DNA from: Acidimicrobiia bacterium
GTDB taxonomy: Bacteria; Actinomycetota; Acidimicrobiia; IMCC26256; JAMXLJ01
Length of the DNA stretch: 38,088 nt
Direction of reading: 5' to 3'
NCBI GenBank assembly: GCA_024281095.1
Contig: JAMXLJ010000025.1
Span: forward strand, 1-38,088
Numbering within the stretch: position 1 is the stretch's first letter; every line of letters begins with the position of its first letter. Below the pieces are notes generated by a model. That model had not been told where the DNA came from, searched no databases, and saw only the letters and a list, made by a program, of their open reading frames with translations. Shown piece by piece: positions 14,623 through 22,568 of the stretch. The translations under genes and the position numbers were made by a program.

Positions 14623-17600
14623 ATGCCGTGCCCCGCCTGCGGGACGCCGGCACCCGACGGCGCCCGCTTCTGCTCGAGTTGTGGGCGCGCGCTCGTTTTC
14701 CGGCAGGACGAACGCAGAGTGGCGACCGTGCTGTTCGCGGACCTCGTCGGCTTCACGTCCTTCTCGGAGGGTGCGGACCCGGAGCACGTGAAGGGCCTCG
14801 TCGACCGCTGCTTCCAGCGCCTCGTGGCCGACGTCGCCGACTTCGGCGGTCAGGTCGACAAGATCGTCGGTGACGCCATCGTGGCCTTGTTCGGCGCGCC
14901 GCTCGCCCACGAAGACGACGCGGAACGGGCGGTGCGGGCCGCGTTGCGCATGCAACGAACCCTCGCCGATCTCCGGCGGGAGCACTCGATCGCGGTGGAG
15001 ATGCGCATCGGCGTGAACTCGGGCGAGGTGCTCGTCGGCGCGCTGCGGGCCGGAGGCGAATACACCGCGATGGGTGACGTGGTGAACACCGCGAGCCGGC
15101 TGCAGACCGAAGCCGCTCCCGGCGAGGTGCTCGTGGGGCCGGACACGTACGCCGTCACCGCCGGTGTCGTGAAGTACGAGCCGCGGGGCCTGGTTCCGAT
15201 TCGCGGGCGCGAGGCCGCGGTCGAGGTGTGGCGCGCGGTCGCGGAGGTCGTGCCGCCCGGCCAGAGGCGCGCCCGATCCCGTGCGCCGCTCGTCGGCCGG
15301 ACCGTCGAGCTCGAGCTCCTCAGCGGTGCGCTGCGCAACGCGATGGCTCGCCACCGGGCGCAGCTCGTGCTGCTCACCGGCGAGGCGGGCGTCGGCAAGA
15401 CTCGTCTCGCGCTCGAGCTGCGCTCAGTGGCCGAGGAGGAGCACCAGGCCCGGGTCCTGCTCGGTCACTGCGTCCCGTATGGCGAGGCGAACGTGTGGTT
15501 CCCGCTCGCCGACGCGTTGCGGGCGTTGTTCGACCTCGATGCGCAGGCCGGTCGCGACGAGACCGAGGCGATGTGCCGCGCGGGTGTGGCTCGCATCACC
15601 GGGCTCGCCGCCGACGAACCCGAGCTCACCCGTCTCGTCGAAGGTCTGCTCACCATGCTCGGCTACGTCGACGACGCGGTCGAGCCGTCACGGGCACGCG
15701 ACGAAGCGGAACGCGCGGTGCTGGCATGCTTGGACGCGATCACGTCGGAGCAGCCCCTCGTGCTCGCACTCGCGGACCTCCACTGGGCCGACGACGCCGT
15801 GCTGGAGTTGGTGGAGCGCCTGCTCTCCCGCATGCGAGCACGGCCGTTCGTGCTCTTCGCCACCTCGCGACCGGAGTTGGCCGGCCGTTTCACGCCGAAG
15901 CTGGCCGGATACGACGCATTGCTGCTGCAGCTCGAAGCGCTGGACGCGGCCGCGAGCGAAGAGTTGTCGCGAGCCTTGTTGGGCCCCGACGCACCCGAGG
16001 ACCTCGTCGTCATGCTGCGCGACCGCAGCGGTGGGAACCCGTTCTTCATCGAGGAGCTCGCCGCCGTCATCTCGGAGCGCGACGACGGCCTCGGCGGCGG
16101 CCCCACGGTGCGCAGCCGTCATCCAGCGGTGCCCGCGACGCTGCGGGGCCTCGTGGCATCTCGTCTCGACGCGCTGGACGAGGTCGACCGCGTGGTGCTC
16201 GAGGACTGCGCGGTCGTGGGGGCGAACGGCAAGGTCGCAATCGTGCAGGCGCTCGGGCATCGCCGCGAGATCGACGTCGGCGCCGCGCTCGCACGACTGG
16301 CCGAGAAGGACCTCGTCGAGATCGACGACGGGAAGTTCACGTTCCGCAGCGAGCTCATCCGTGACGTGGCGTACAACACGTTGACAAAGGCGGAGCGGGC
16401 CCGTCGCCATCTCGCGGTCGCGCAACATCTCACACACTGGGCCGAGGAGAGCGAGCGACTCGAGATGGTGCTCGACCTCCTCGCCCGTCACTACGGCGCC
16501 GCGGCCGGCCTCGCCGACGAGCTCGGCACCGTCGAAGGTGTACCAAGCGACCTCGACGCCCGTGCCGTCGAGTTCCTCGAACGGGCCGCGGCGCGCTCCG
16601 AACGCCAGGAGCGATGGCGCAACGCCGCGGAGCTCCTCACGATCGGGCTCAAGCTCGCCGGGAACCTGCACGCCCGTCGGGCCGAGTTGCTCGTCGCACG
16701 CGCGCGGGCGTTGGCCGAGCTGCGCGATCTCGACTTGGCCCGGGCCGACGCGCAGTCTCTTCTCGACGACGCCCGGGCGCGCGACGACCGGCGCGCCATC
16801 GCCGGCGGCCTCACCGTCATGGGCAAGATCGAGAGCAAGGACGGCAACAACAGCGCTGCGGCCGCGACGCTCGACGAAGCGGTGCGCTGCTGGCGCGAGA
16901 TCGGCGATCGGGCGCGTCTCGCGGAAGCGCTGCGCGAACAGGGCATGAACCGACTCTTCCTCGGTGGGCTGTCGGACGCCGAGACGCCGATCGCGGAGGC
17001 ACTGGAGCTTTCCCGAGCGGAGCACGACCAGCGCGGCGAGGCCTGGGCGCTGCAGAACCTCGCGTGGATCGCGTTCAACGAGGGGAACCTCGGCCTCGCC
17101 GACGAGCGGCTGCACGACTCGGCACACACGTTCGGCGAGATCGGCGACTGGGGCGGCCTCGCCTGGGCACTCGGCCTGCTCGCATGGGTGCGATGGATGC
17201 AGGGGAACCACGCCGAGGCCGAGACGCTGGCCCGTCAGGCCTTTGGTCGCACGGGCGAGTCCGGCGATCCGTGGGCGTCGTCGATGATGCTCGTGCTGCT
17301 CGCCAACGTCGCGTTGTGGCGCGGTGAGCTCGACGCGGCGATCGAGCACGCGGAGCGCGCTCGGAGACGGTTCCAGGACATCGACAATGCCTGGGGCGAG
17401 CTCCAGTCGACGATCCCCATCGCGCTGGCGTCGCTCGCGCTCGGACACATCACCGAGGCGCGGGCGCAGTCACGCCGCACATATGAGCTGAGCGAGCGGA
17501 TCACCGATCCGATGCGATCCGCGGCCGCGTCGCTCGAGAGCGCGATCGCGGTGCGGCTCGGCGACGCCGATGCGATGCCGGTTGCGCTCGCGGCATTGAA

Positions 17601-18114
17601 CCCCGACCTGCAGATCTTCGACGACCAACGTCTCGCGGCCGGAGTGGCGCAGCTGCAGGCCGGCGCGGTCGACGCCGCGATCGCGACGCTCGAGCACGGG
17701 CTCGGGGCGGCGAGCCAGTCCGGGGTCTCCGCAGCCCTCGCCGCTGCGCTCGGGCTCGCGTACGTGGCGGCGGGCCGGGTGGGCGAGGCGCTCGAGCTGT
17801 ACGAGGAGCGCGCCGAACGGGCCATCACGTATCTCGACGGCATCCAGTTTGCGCTGCTGCGCGCCTTCGCGTCGGTGCGGAAGGGCGACGCCGAAGAGGC
17901 CCGCATCGCGGTCGACGAGGCGGTGGCGATCGCGGATGCCACGCAGTCGCGCCTCGAACAGGGGATCACGCGCCTCGCGCGCGCCGCGGTGTTGACGCGC
18001 ACCGGCACGGGGGATGCGGCGGCAGCACGCGACGACGCGGACCGGCGGCTGCACGAGATCGGCATCGACGCCGTGGGGTGGCGCCGCCTCTTCGCCCTCC
18101 TGGCGCACGCCTGA
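14623..18114 (+). CDS. Zinc ribbon-nucleotide cyclase-AAA ATPase-TPR signalling protein
   Basis: A 1163-residue multidomain protein. Residues 3-20 form a zinc ribbon (CPAC...CSSC). Residues about 30-205 are a class III cyclase with metal Asp40 in LFADLVGF, Lys80 and Asp84 in DKIVGDAIVALFGAP, and the catalytic Asn/Arg in VVNTASRLQ, so activity is expected. Next is an AAA/STAND-type ATPase: LVGRTVELELL, P-loop GEAGVGKT (about 253-260), Walker B-like LALADLHWADD near 380 and an arginine-bearing LFATSRPEL. From about 630 to the end are TPR-like helical repeats. The layout resembles MalT/LuxR-type STAND ATPases with a cyclase instead of a C-terminal HTH. Ligand or protein binding to the TPR part may control cyclic nucleotide synthesis. 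The ATG 14623 start is supported by the -10 six bases before. Confidence 0.93.
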   Translation: MPCPACGTPAPDGARFCSSCGRALVFRQDERRVATVLFADLVGFTSFSEGADPEHVKGLVDRCFQRLVADVADFGGQVDKIVGDAIVALFGAPLAHEDDAERAVRAALRMQRTLADLRREHSIAVEMRIGVNSGEVLVGALRAGGEYTAMGDVVNTASRLQTEAAPGEVLVGPDTYAVTAGVVKYEPRGLVPIRGREAAVEVWRAVAEVVPPGQRRARSRAPLVGRTVELELLSGALRNAMARHRAQLVLLTGEAGVGKTRLALELRSVAEEEHQARVLLGHCVPYGEANVWFPLADALRALFDLDAQAGRDETEAMCRAGVARITGLAADEPELTRLVEGLLTMLGYVDDAVEPSRARDEAERAVLACLDAITSEQPLVLALADLHWADDAVLELVERLLSRMRARPFVLFATSRPELAGRFTPKLAGYDALLLQLEALDAAASEELSRALLGPDAPEDLVVMLRDRSGGNPFFIEELAAVISERDDGLGGGPTVRSRHPAVPATLRGLVASRLDALDEVDRVVLEDCAVVGANGKVAIVQALGHRREIDVGAALARLAEKDLVEIDDGKFTFRSELIRDVAYNTLTKAERARRHLAVAQHLTHWAEESERLEMVLDLLARHYGAAAGLADELGTVEGVPSDLDARAVEFLERAAARSERQERWRNAAELLTIGLKLAGNLHARRAELLVARARALAELRDLDLARADAQSLLDDARARDDRRAIAGGLTVMGKIESKDGNNSAAAATLDEAVRCWREIGDRARLAEALREQGMNRLFLGGLSDAETPIAEALELSRAEHDQRGEAWALQNLAWIAFNEGNLGLADERLHDSAHTFGEIGDWGGLAWALGLLAWVRWMQGNHAEAETLARQAFGRTGESGDPWASSMMLVLLANVALWRGELDAAIEHAERARRRFQDIDNAWGELQSTIPIALASLALGHITEARAQSRRTYELSERITDPMRSAAASLESAIAVRLGDADAMPVALAALNPDLQIFDDQRLAAGVAQLQAGAVDAAIATLEHGLGAASQSGVSAALAAALGLAYVAAGRVGEALELYEERAERAITYLDGIQFALLRAFASVRKGDAEEARIAVDEAVAIADATQSRLEQGITRLARAAVLTRTGTGDAAAARDDADRRLHEIGIDAVGWRRLFALLAHA

Positions 18115-18130
18115 TCCCGCCACCGCCTCG

Positions 18131-19126
18131 TCAGTTGTGGGTGGGGTCAGGTGCGGTGGCGCGCAGCTGGTCGAGGACGCGGGCACACGCGACGCCGTCG
18201 ACGAAGGTCGCGGCATCGGGTGGTGCAGCTCCGGTGCGCAGAGCATCGCGTACGACCTCGGCCCAGCGGATCATCGGCAGCGCGTGCCGATCGCGGCCGG
18301 GCGATCCGTCGAACCTGCGTTCCTCGCGTTCGCGGTCGACGCGCCGCAACACGAGTCGCGTGTCGCCGACGTTCTCGATCGCTCCCGTCTCTCCGAGCAC
18401 CACGAGCCGGGGCGGGAGCGAGACGGGCGCCGCGAACCCCGAGTCGATCGCGACGGTCGCACCGCCCGCCGTCGAAAGCGCGGCAACCATGCCGTCCTCC
18501 GCGTCGCAGCGGCGCATTGCGCCGTCATGATCGGGCCGTTCCACGATCGTGGTCGACAGGTGTGCACGCGCGTGCGTGATCTCCGTGTCGAGCAGGAACC
18601 GCAAGGTGTCGACGGCATGCGAGGCCCAAGCGCCGAGCCAACCGCCCCCGCGCGAGCGGTCGAACAGCCAGCCGTAGGGGCGTAACGGCACCCGGGTCCC
18701 GGCGCTCAGATGGGTCCAACCGACGTGCTCGACCGGGCCCAGGGCACCCTGCGCAATCCATTCGCGCATCTGGGCACGCGCCGGATCACAGCGGAACTCG
18801 AAGTTCACGAGATGCACGACGCCGGCCGCTTCGGCCGCGGCCAGCATCCCTTCCGCCTCCCCCGCGGTGACGCCGAACGGCTTGTCGCAGAGCACGGCAC
18901 GCCCTTCAGCGACCGCGAGACCGACGTGACGTGCGTGCATGAACGGCGGCGAGTGCACCGACACGAGGTCGAGGTCCCCGCGCCGGCAGAGCCGCTCGAC
19001 CGCGTCGTCGTCGCGCGCGGAGACGACGTCGACGACCTCACACCCTTCGGTCTGCGCGAAGGTCGGCGCGACGACGCGACGGCCGAATCCCGTGCCGATC
19101 ACCCCGACTCGCACGGGCGACGTCAC
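18131..19126 (-). CDS. Gfo/Idh/MocA-family NAD(P)-dependent oxidoreductase
   Basis: A 331-residue sugar or inositol oxidoreductase of the Gfo/Idh/MocA family. The dinucleotide-binding loop is VGVIGTGFGRRVV near the N-terminus. SVHSPPFMHARHVGLAVAEGRAVLCDKPFG holds the conserved catalytic Lys in DKP (usually EKP). VNFEFRCDPARAQMREWIAQGALGPVEHV begins the substrate-binding C-terminal domain, and WLGAWASHAVDTLRFLL carries the usual G...H.D motif. The GTG start at 19126 overlaps the upstream stop (GTGA). It is the last gene of a four-gene operon with GH4 and a NagB-like protein, so it probably oxidises a sugar or sugar phosphate released there. It ends 16 bases from the convergent cyclase gene. 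Confidence 0.9.
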   Translation of the reverse strand: MTSPVRVGVIGTGFGRRVVAPTFAQTEGCEVVDVVSARDDDAVERLCRRGDLDLVSVHSPPFMHARHVGLAVAEGRAVLCDKPFGVTAGEAEGMLAAAEAAGVVHLVNFEFRCDPARAQMREWIAQGALGPVEHVGWTHLSAGTRVPLRPYGWLFDRSRGGGWLGAWASHAVDTLRFLLDTEITHARAHLSTTIVERPDHDGAMRRCDAEDGMVAALSTAGGATVAIDSGFAAPVSLPPRLVVLGETGAIENVGDTRLVLRRVDREREERRFDGSPGRDRHALPMIRWAEVVRDALRTGAAPPDAATFVDGVACARVLDQLRATAPDPTHN

Positions 19127-19806
19127 TCGCCCAGCGCCGCGTCGGGATCGGGGTCGCCGGCGACGCCGAGGTGGAGCCGGGCGAGGAAGAAGTGTCCGAG
19201 CGGACCGATCGCGAAGGCGAAGATCACGGTGCCCGCACCCACGTCGCCGCCGAGAAACCAACCGCAGACGAGCACGGCCAGCTCGAGGCCGGTGCGCACG
19301 AGCCACAGCGGATACCCGCGTGCGGTGATGCCGGTCATCAACCCGTCGCGGGGACCGGGCCCGAGCCCGGCGCCGATGTACAGCCCCATGCCGAACGCGA
19401 TCACGACGACGCCGCCGAGGAGCAGTGCCCAGCGCGCCGCGAGGTAGTCGGGCCGTGACAGCACGGTGATCGTCGCGTCGGCGATATACCCGACGGTGAG
19501 CGTGTTGACGATCGTGCCCAACCCCAGACGCTGGCCGAGCGGGATCCACAGCACGAGCACCGCGAGCCCGACGAGGACCACGACCGTGCCGAACGACAGC
19601 GGCGAGTGACGGGCCAGACCCTGGTGCAGGACGTCCCACGGGCTGACGCCCAAATGCGCGGTCACCGTGAACCCGATGCCGATACCGAGCGACAGACAGC
19701 CGAGCGCGAGGCGCGGGACCCGCCGCCGGAGCTGCGCGATGTCGGGAAACGTGACAACCGCGAGCTCCGCTCGGGAAGCGGCGCGCCGCGGGTGCAGACG
19801 GCTCAC
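19123..19806 (-). CDS. YczE/YyaS/YitT-like integral membrane protein
   Basis: A 227-residue membrane protein with about five hydrophobic segments, beginning RVPRLALGCLSLGIGIGFTVTAHLGVSPWDVLHQGL, the signature start of the YczE/YyaS/YitT group. GLGPGPRDGLMTGI is its other conserved block. Function in the family is unclear; permease-like roles have been suggested. GTG 19806 overlaps the nagB stop by 4 bases (GTGA), and its own stop overlaps the Gfo/Idh start in the same way. The first 25 residues are basic and less conserved-looking, so a later GTG at 19755 is possible. Its tight operon position suggests a transporter or exporter for the sugar handled by its neighbours. Confidence 0.82.
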   Translation of the reverse strand: MSRLHPRRAASRAELAVVTFPDIAQLRRRVPRLALGCLSLGIGIGFTVTAHLGVSPWDVLHQGLARHSPLSFGTVVVLVGLAVLVLWIPLGQRLGLGTIVNTLTVGYIADATITVLSRPDYLAARWALLLGGVVVIAFGMGLYIGAGLGPGPRDGLMTGITARGYPLWLVRTGLELAVLVCGWFLGGDVGAGTVIFAFAIGPLGHFFLARLHLGVAGDPDPDAALGE

Positions 19807-20570
19807 GTCGCGAGGAGCGACGACGATCCGGCGTCGAGGTAGAGCGTGGCGTGCGGCTTCAGGCGCAGGATCGACGCGGGACATTCGGTGCTCAGCGGAC
19901 CTTCGAGCGCGCGGCGTACCGGCTCGGCCTTGCGCTCCTCGGGCACGATCGCGAGCACCCGGCCGGCCCGCAGCAGTGCAGGGATCGTCACCGTCACTGC
20001 ATGCGTCGGCACGTCGTCGAGGGCGGCGAAATGCCCCTCGCCCACCTGCTGTGCGCGACAGACCGCGTCGAGCTCGACCACCTTGACGTCGCGCGGGTCG
20101 TCGAAGTCGGCCACACCCGGATCGTTGAACGCGAGGTGCCCGTTCTCACCGATGCCCAGACAGCACAGGTCGAGAGGATGGTGCCCCAGCAACGCGGTGT
20201 AGCGCGCCGCTTCGGTGTCGAGGTCGGGGGCGTCGCCGCCGATCTCGTGGAACGCACCCAGGTTCACCCGTCGCACGACCCGTTCGCGCATGTAGCGGCG
20301 GAAGCTCGCGGGATGGTCCGGCGTCATGCCGGCGTACTCGTCCATGTGGAAGCCGACGACGCGGCTCCAGTCGACGTCGCGGCGGTGCGTGAGCACGTCG
20401 AGGAAGGCCACCTGCGAGTTGCCGGTTGCGAGCATCACGTTGGCGATGCCGCGTGCGGCCACGGCGCGATTGATCGCATCGGCGGCGTCGTCGGCCGCCG
20501 CGACGGCGAGTTGCCGGGCGTCGGGAAAGACACGCACTTCCAATTGGTCCACGTGGGTCGGCGTGCTCAT
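19803..20570 (-). CDS. nagB: Glucosamine-6-phosphate deaminase-like (NagB family)
   Basis: A 255-residue protein of the NagB/6-phosphogluconolactonase superfamily. Motifs present are LATGNSQVAFLDVL (phosphate-binding loop, TGNSQ instead of the common TG.TP), VVGFHMDEYAGM with the DEY pair, GIGENGHLAFNDP with the catalytic Asp and His region, and THAVTVTIPALLRAG. NagB converts glucosamine 6-phosphate to fructose 6-phosphate and ammonia. The ATG start overlaps the GH4 stop (ATGA), so the deaminase is coupled to a glycosidase that could supply an amino-sugar phosphate. The unusual phosphate loop leaves room for a different sugar phosphate. Confidence 0.88.
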   Translation of the reverse strand: MSTPTHVDQLEVRVFPDARQLAVAAADDAADAINRAVAARGIANVMLATGNSQVAFLDVLTHRRDVDWSRVVGFHMDEYAGMTPDHPASFRRYMRERVVRRVNLGAFHEIGGDAPDLDTEAARYTALLGHHPLDLCCLGIGENGHLAFNDPGVADFDDPRDVKVVELDAVCRAQQVGEGHFAALDDVPTHAVTVTIPALLRAGRVLAIVPEERKAEPVRRALEGPLSTECPASILRLKPHATLYLDAGSSSLLAT

Positions 20571-21934
20571 GCGAATTGGGGCAGCCAGGGCAGCGTCGCG
20601 TCGATCAACTCGTCGGTCATCATCGCGAGCTGCTCGAAGTCGGCCCGGCCGGCGAGAGGATCGGCGAGCATTGCCTCGAACGCCTTTTCGCGACTCCCCG
20701 AGAGCGCGGCGTCGACGGTGAGCTCCTGCGCGGCCGACACGCGGCGCAGGTATTCCGCCAACAGCGGCGGTGCGACCGCACGATCGCGGCCTCGAATGCC
20801 GTCGCGGTCGGCGACGCCGATGCTCTCGACCACGACGTCGGGAGGGAAGTCGGGGCACTGCCCGGTATTGGGCAGGTTCACCGGGAGCTCACGGCGTGTG
20901 CCGGTGAGGAAGCAGTCGATCAGCGGCGCGACGATCTCGCCCGATGGTGTCGTGGGCACGTCGTCCATCGCGAGCAGCTCCTCGAACCGGTCGATGTCGC
21001 CTCCGCGGTCGTTCTCACGGTCTTCGATCGTGGTGAGCTTCACGCCCCACTGCTGGCCCCAGCCCGACGCCTCCGTGAGGAAGCCTGGGAAGAATTCCGC
21101 GAGATGCCGGTCGCCGGCGCCGGGGAGGGCACCGAACCGGCGGAACAGCTCGAACTTCAGGAGGTTGCTCGAGAGCACGGGGCCCTTGGTGAGCTGCGCG
21201 CGGATGCTCTCGTCGAGATCGTCGGGCAGGTCGAGCTCGAGCAGCTCGCCGGCGTGATCGTCGGGGTGCTCGACCAGCTCGCGCAGGCGCTCGAAACCGT
21301 CCTCGCCGTCGACACGAAGCTCGGTGATCACCGGCAGATGGTTCACACCGGTGATGGTGAGGTCGATGGCGTCGTATCCCCCGCCGAGCAAATTCGAAAG
21401 CGTCCAGCGGGTCGTCGCGATCTCGTGACACAGCCCCACGGTCTTCACCGACGTGGTGCGCGTGACGGCGCGACACAGCGTGGTCATCGGGTTCGTGATG
21501 TTGAGCAGCCACGCGTCCGGGCAGAGCTCCTCCATGTCACGCGCGATCCCGAGCAGTACGGGGATGTTGCGCAACGCGCGGTTGATGCCGCCGGGGCCGA
21601 CGCTGTCACCGACCGACTGCCGGATGCCGTAGCGCTCCGGTATCGCGAGGTCGTGGCGCATGCTCGCGAAACCACCCGTCGAGATCGTGACGACCACGAA
21701 GTCGGCGCCGTCCAACGCTTCGCGCTGGTTCGTGGTGCCCCGGGCCCGCAATCCGATGTTGCGCAGCTTCGCGATCCGCTCCACGAGCTGCACCATCGCG
21801 GGCAACGGTCGGGGATCGAGGTCTTCGAGGACGATCTCGGCGTCGTGGAGGGAGGGTGTGTTCGCGATGTCGATCAGCAGCTTCGGCGCCCACTGGTAGC
21901 TGCCGCCACCGATGATGACGATCCGCGGAGCCAT
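20567..21934 (-). CDS. Glycoside hydrolase family 4 (NAD+- and metal-dependent)
   Basis: A 455-residue GH4 enzyme. This family cleaves glycosides by an oxidation-elimination route needing NAD+ and a divalent metal. The NAD loop is VIIGGGSYQWAPKL (6-19), then NITNPM (145-150), Cys169-His170 in GLCHE and His199 in TGVNHLP, which are the metal-binding Cys and His expected for GH4. Family members act on 6-phospho-alpha/beta-glucosides, alpha-galactosides or alpha-glucuronides; this sequence does not decide which. ATG 21934 has GGGAGG 5 bases upstream. It is the first gene of the operon and the only one of the four with its own ribosome binding site, and it is preceded by a strong hairpin at 22024-22056. 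No PTS gene is in the window, so phosphorylated substrate would need another source. Confidence 0.9.
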   Translation of the reverse strand: MAPRIVIIGGGSYQWAPKLLIDIANTPSLHDAEIVLEDLDPRPLPAMVQLVERIAKLRNIGLRARGTTNQREALDGADFVVVTISTGGFASMRHDLAIPERYGIRQSVGDSVGPGGINRALRNIPVLLGIARDMEELCPDAWLLNITNPMTTLCRAVTRTTSVKTVGLCHEIATTRWTLSNLLGGGYDAIDLTITGVNHLPVITELRVDGEDGFERLRELVEHPDDHAGELLELDLPDDLDESIRAQLTKGPVLSSNLLKFELFRRFGALPGAGDRHLAEFFPGFLTEASGWGQQWGVKLTTIEDRENDRGGDIDRFEELLAMDDVPTTPSGEIVAPLIDCFLTGTRRELPVNLPNTGQCPDFPPDVVVESIGVADRDGIRGRDRAVAPPLLAEYLRRVSAAQELTVDAALSGSREKAFEAMLADPLAGRADFEQLAMMTDELIDATLPWLPQFA

Positions 21935-22023
21935 GCCCGCCTCCCTCAGGTCCCTCGACGGGTGCCCCGTACCCGTACCTGATGCGCGTGTCAGGGTTGC
22001 ACGCTACACGCACCGCCCCGGGT

Positions 22024-22056
22024 GTACCGGCGTCGCTTTTGCGACGCGTGCGGTAC
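22024..22056. promoter_or_regulatory. Two-part hairpin/palindrome upstream of the GH4 operon
   Basis: GCGTCGC-TTTT-GCGACGC (22030-22047) is a perfect 7-bp stem with a 4-base loop. It is enclosed by GTACCG (22024-22029) and CGGTAC (22051-22056), with a 3-base bulge, giving 13 base pairs in total. It lies between the RidA stop (22081) and the GH4 start (21934). It could terminate the RidA transcript (no T-run) or be an operator for the sugar operon. Confidence 0.5.
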
Positions 22057-22080
22057 GAAAGCGACGCCCGAATCCCGGAG

Positions 22081-22557
22081 TTACCCGGGGACCACCAGCG
22101 CGACCGCGACCTCGATCTCCACGGCACCGCCCCGGGGCAGCGCGGCGACGCCGATCGCGGAGCGCGTGTGACGGCCTGCCTCGCCGAACACGTCGAACAG
22201 CAGCCGGCTCGCGCCGTCCACGACCGCGGGCTGCTCGACGAATCCCGGGGCCGAGGCGACGAACCCGAGGACGGTGAGCACGCGCTCGACCCGCTCGAGC
22301 GAGCCGAGCGACGCCCGCAGGACCGACAAGGCGTTCAGCGCGCACCAACGCGCCGCATCGGCGCCCTGCTCGACCGTGACGTCGAGGCCGAGGACACCGG
22401 GACGCACGAGGTTGCCGTCGTGATCACGAGGGAGCTGTCCCGACGTGCGGGCAACGCCGGCGTGGGTGACCACCGCAGCGAGCGGCTCGTGCGGCGGGTA
22501 CGGACCGGGCAGGGTGAGGCCGAGCTCGGTGAGGCGCGCGTCGATGCGGTCGGGCAT
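22081..22557 (-). CDS. RidA/YjgF-family protein
   Basis: A 158-residue RidA-family protein. RidA members hydrolyse reactive enamine/imine intermediates; others act as deaminases. The signature is near the end: HTRSAIGVAALPRGGAVEIEVAVAL, where the Arg before S-A-I-G-V corresponds to the catalytic Arg. The N-terminal LGLTLPGPYPPHEPLAAVVTHAGVARTSGQLPRD marks it as the longer RidA subgroup (about 150 rather than 130 residues). It starts 11 bases after the stop of the alpha/beta hydrolase gene and is probably the third gene of the ThuA-hydrolase-RidA transcript. A TAGAGT hexamer overlapping the upstream stop could give an extra promoter. Confidence 0.88.
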   Translation of the reverse strand: MPDRIDARLTELGLTLPGPYPPHEPLAAVVTHAGVARTSGQLPRDHDGNLVRPGVLGLDVTVEQGADAARWCALNALSVLRASLGSLERVERVLTVLGFVASAPGFVEQPAVVDGASRLLFDVFGEAGRHTRSAIGVAALPRGGAVEIEVAVALVVPG

Positions 22558-22568
22558 GGCGCAGGACT

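Noticed and set aside
15688-17448. A 586-codon open frame antisense to the cyclase-ATPase-TPR gene
   Set aside because: High-GC genes routinely leave long open frames on the other strand; the plus-strand protein has clear domains and the antisense translation is Arg/His/Glu-rich with no motif.
19127-19639. In-frame upstream extension of the Gfo/Idh gene
   Set aside because: It is out of phase with the real membrane-protein gene in the same place; the family starts at the GTG 19126 with the Rossmann motif.
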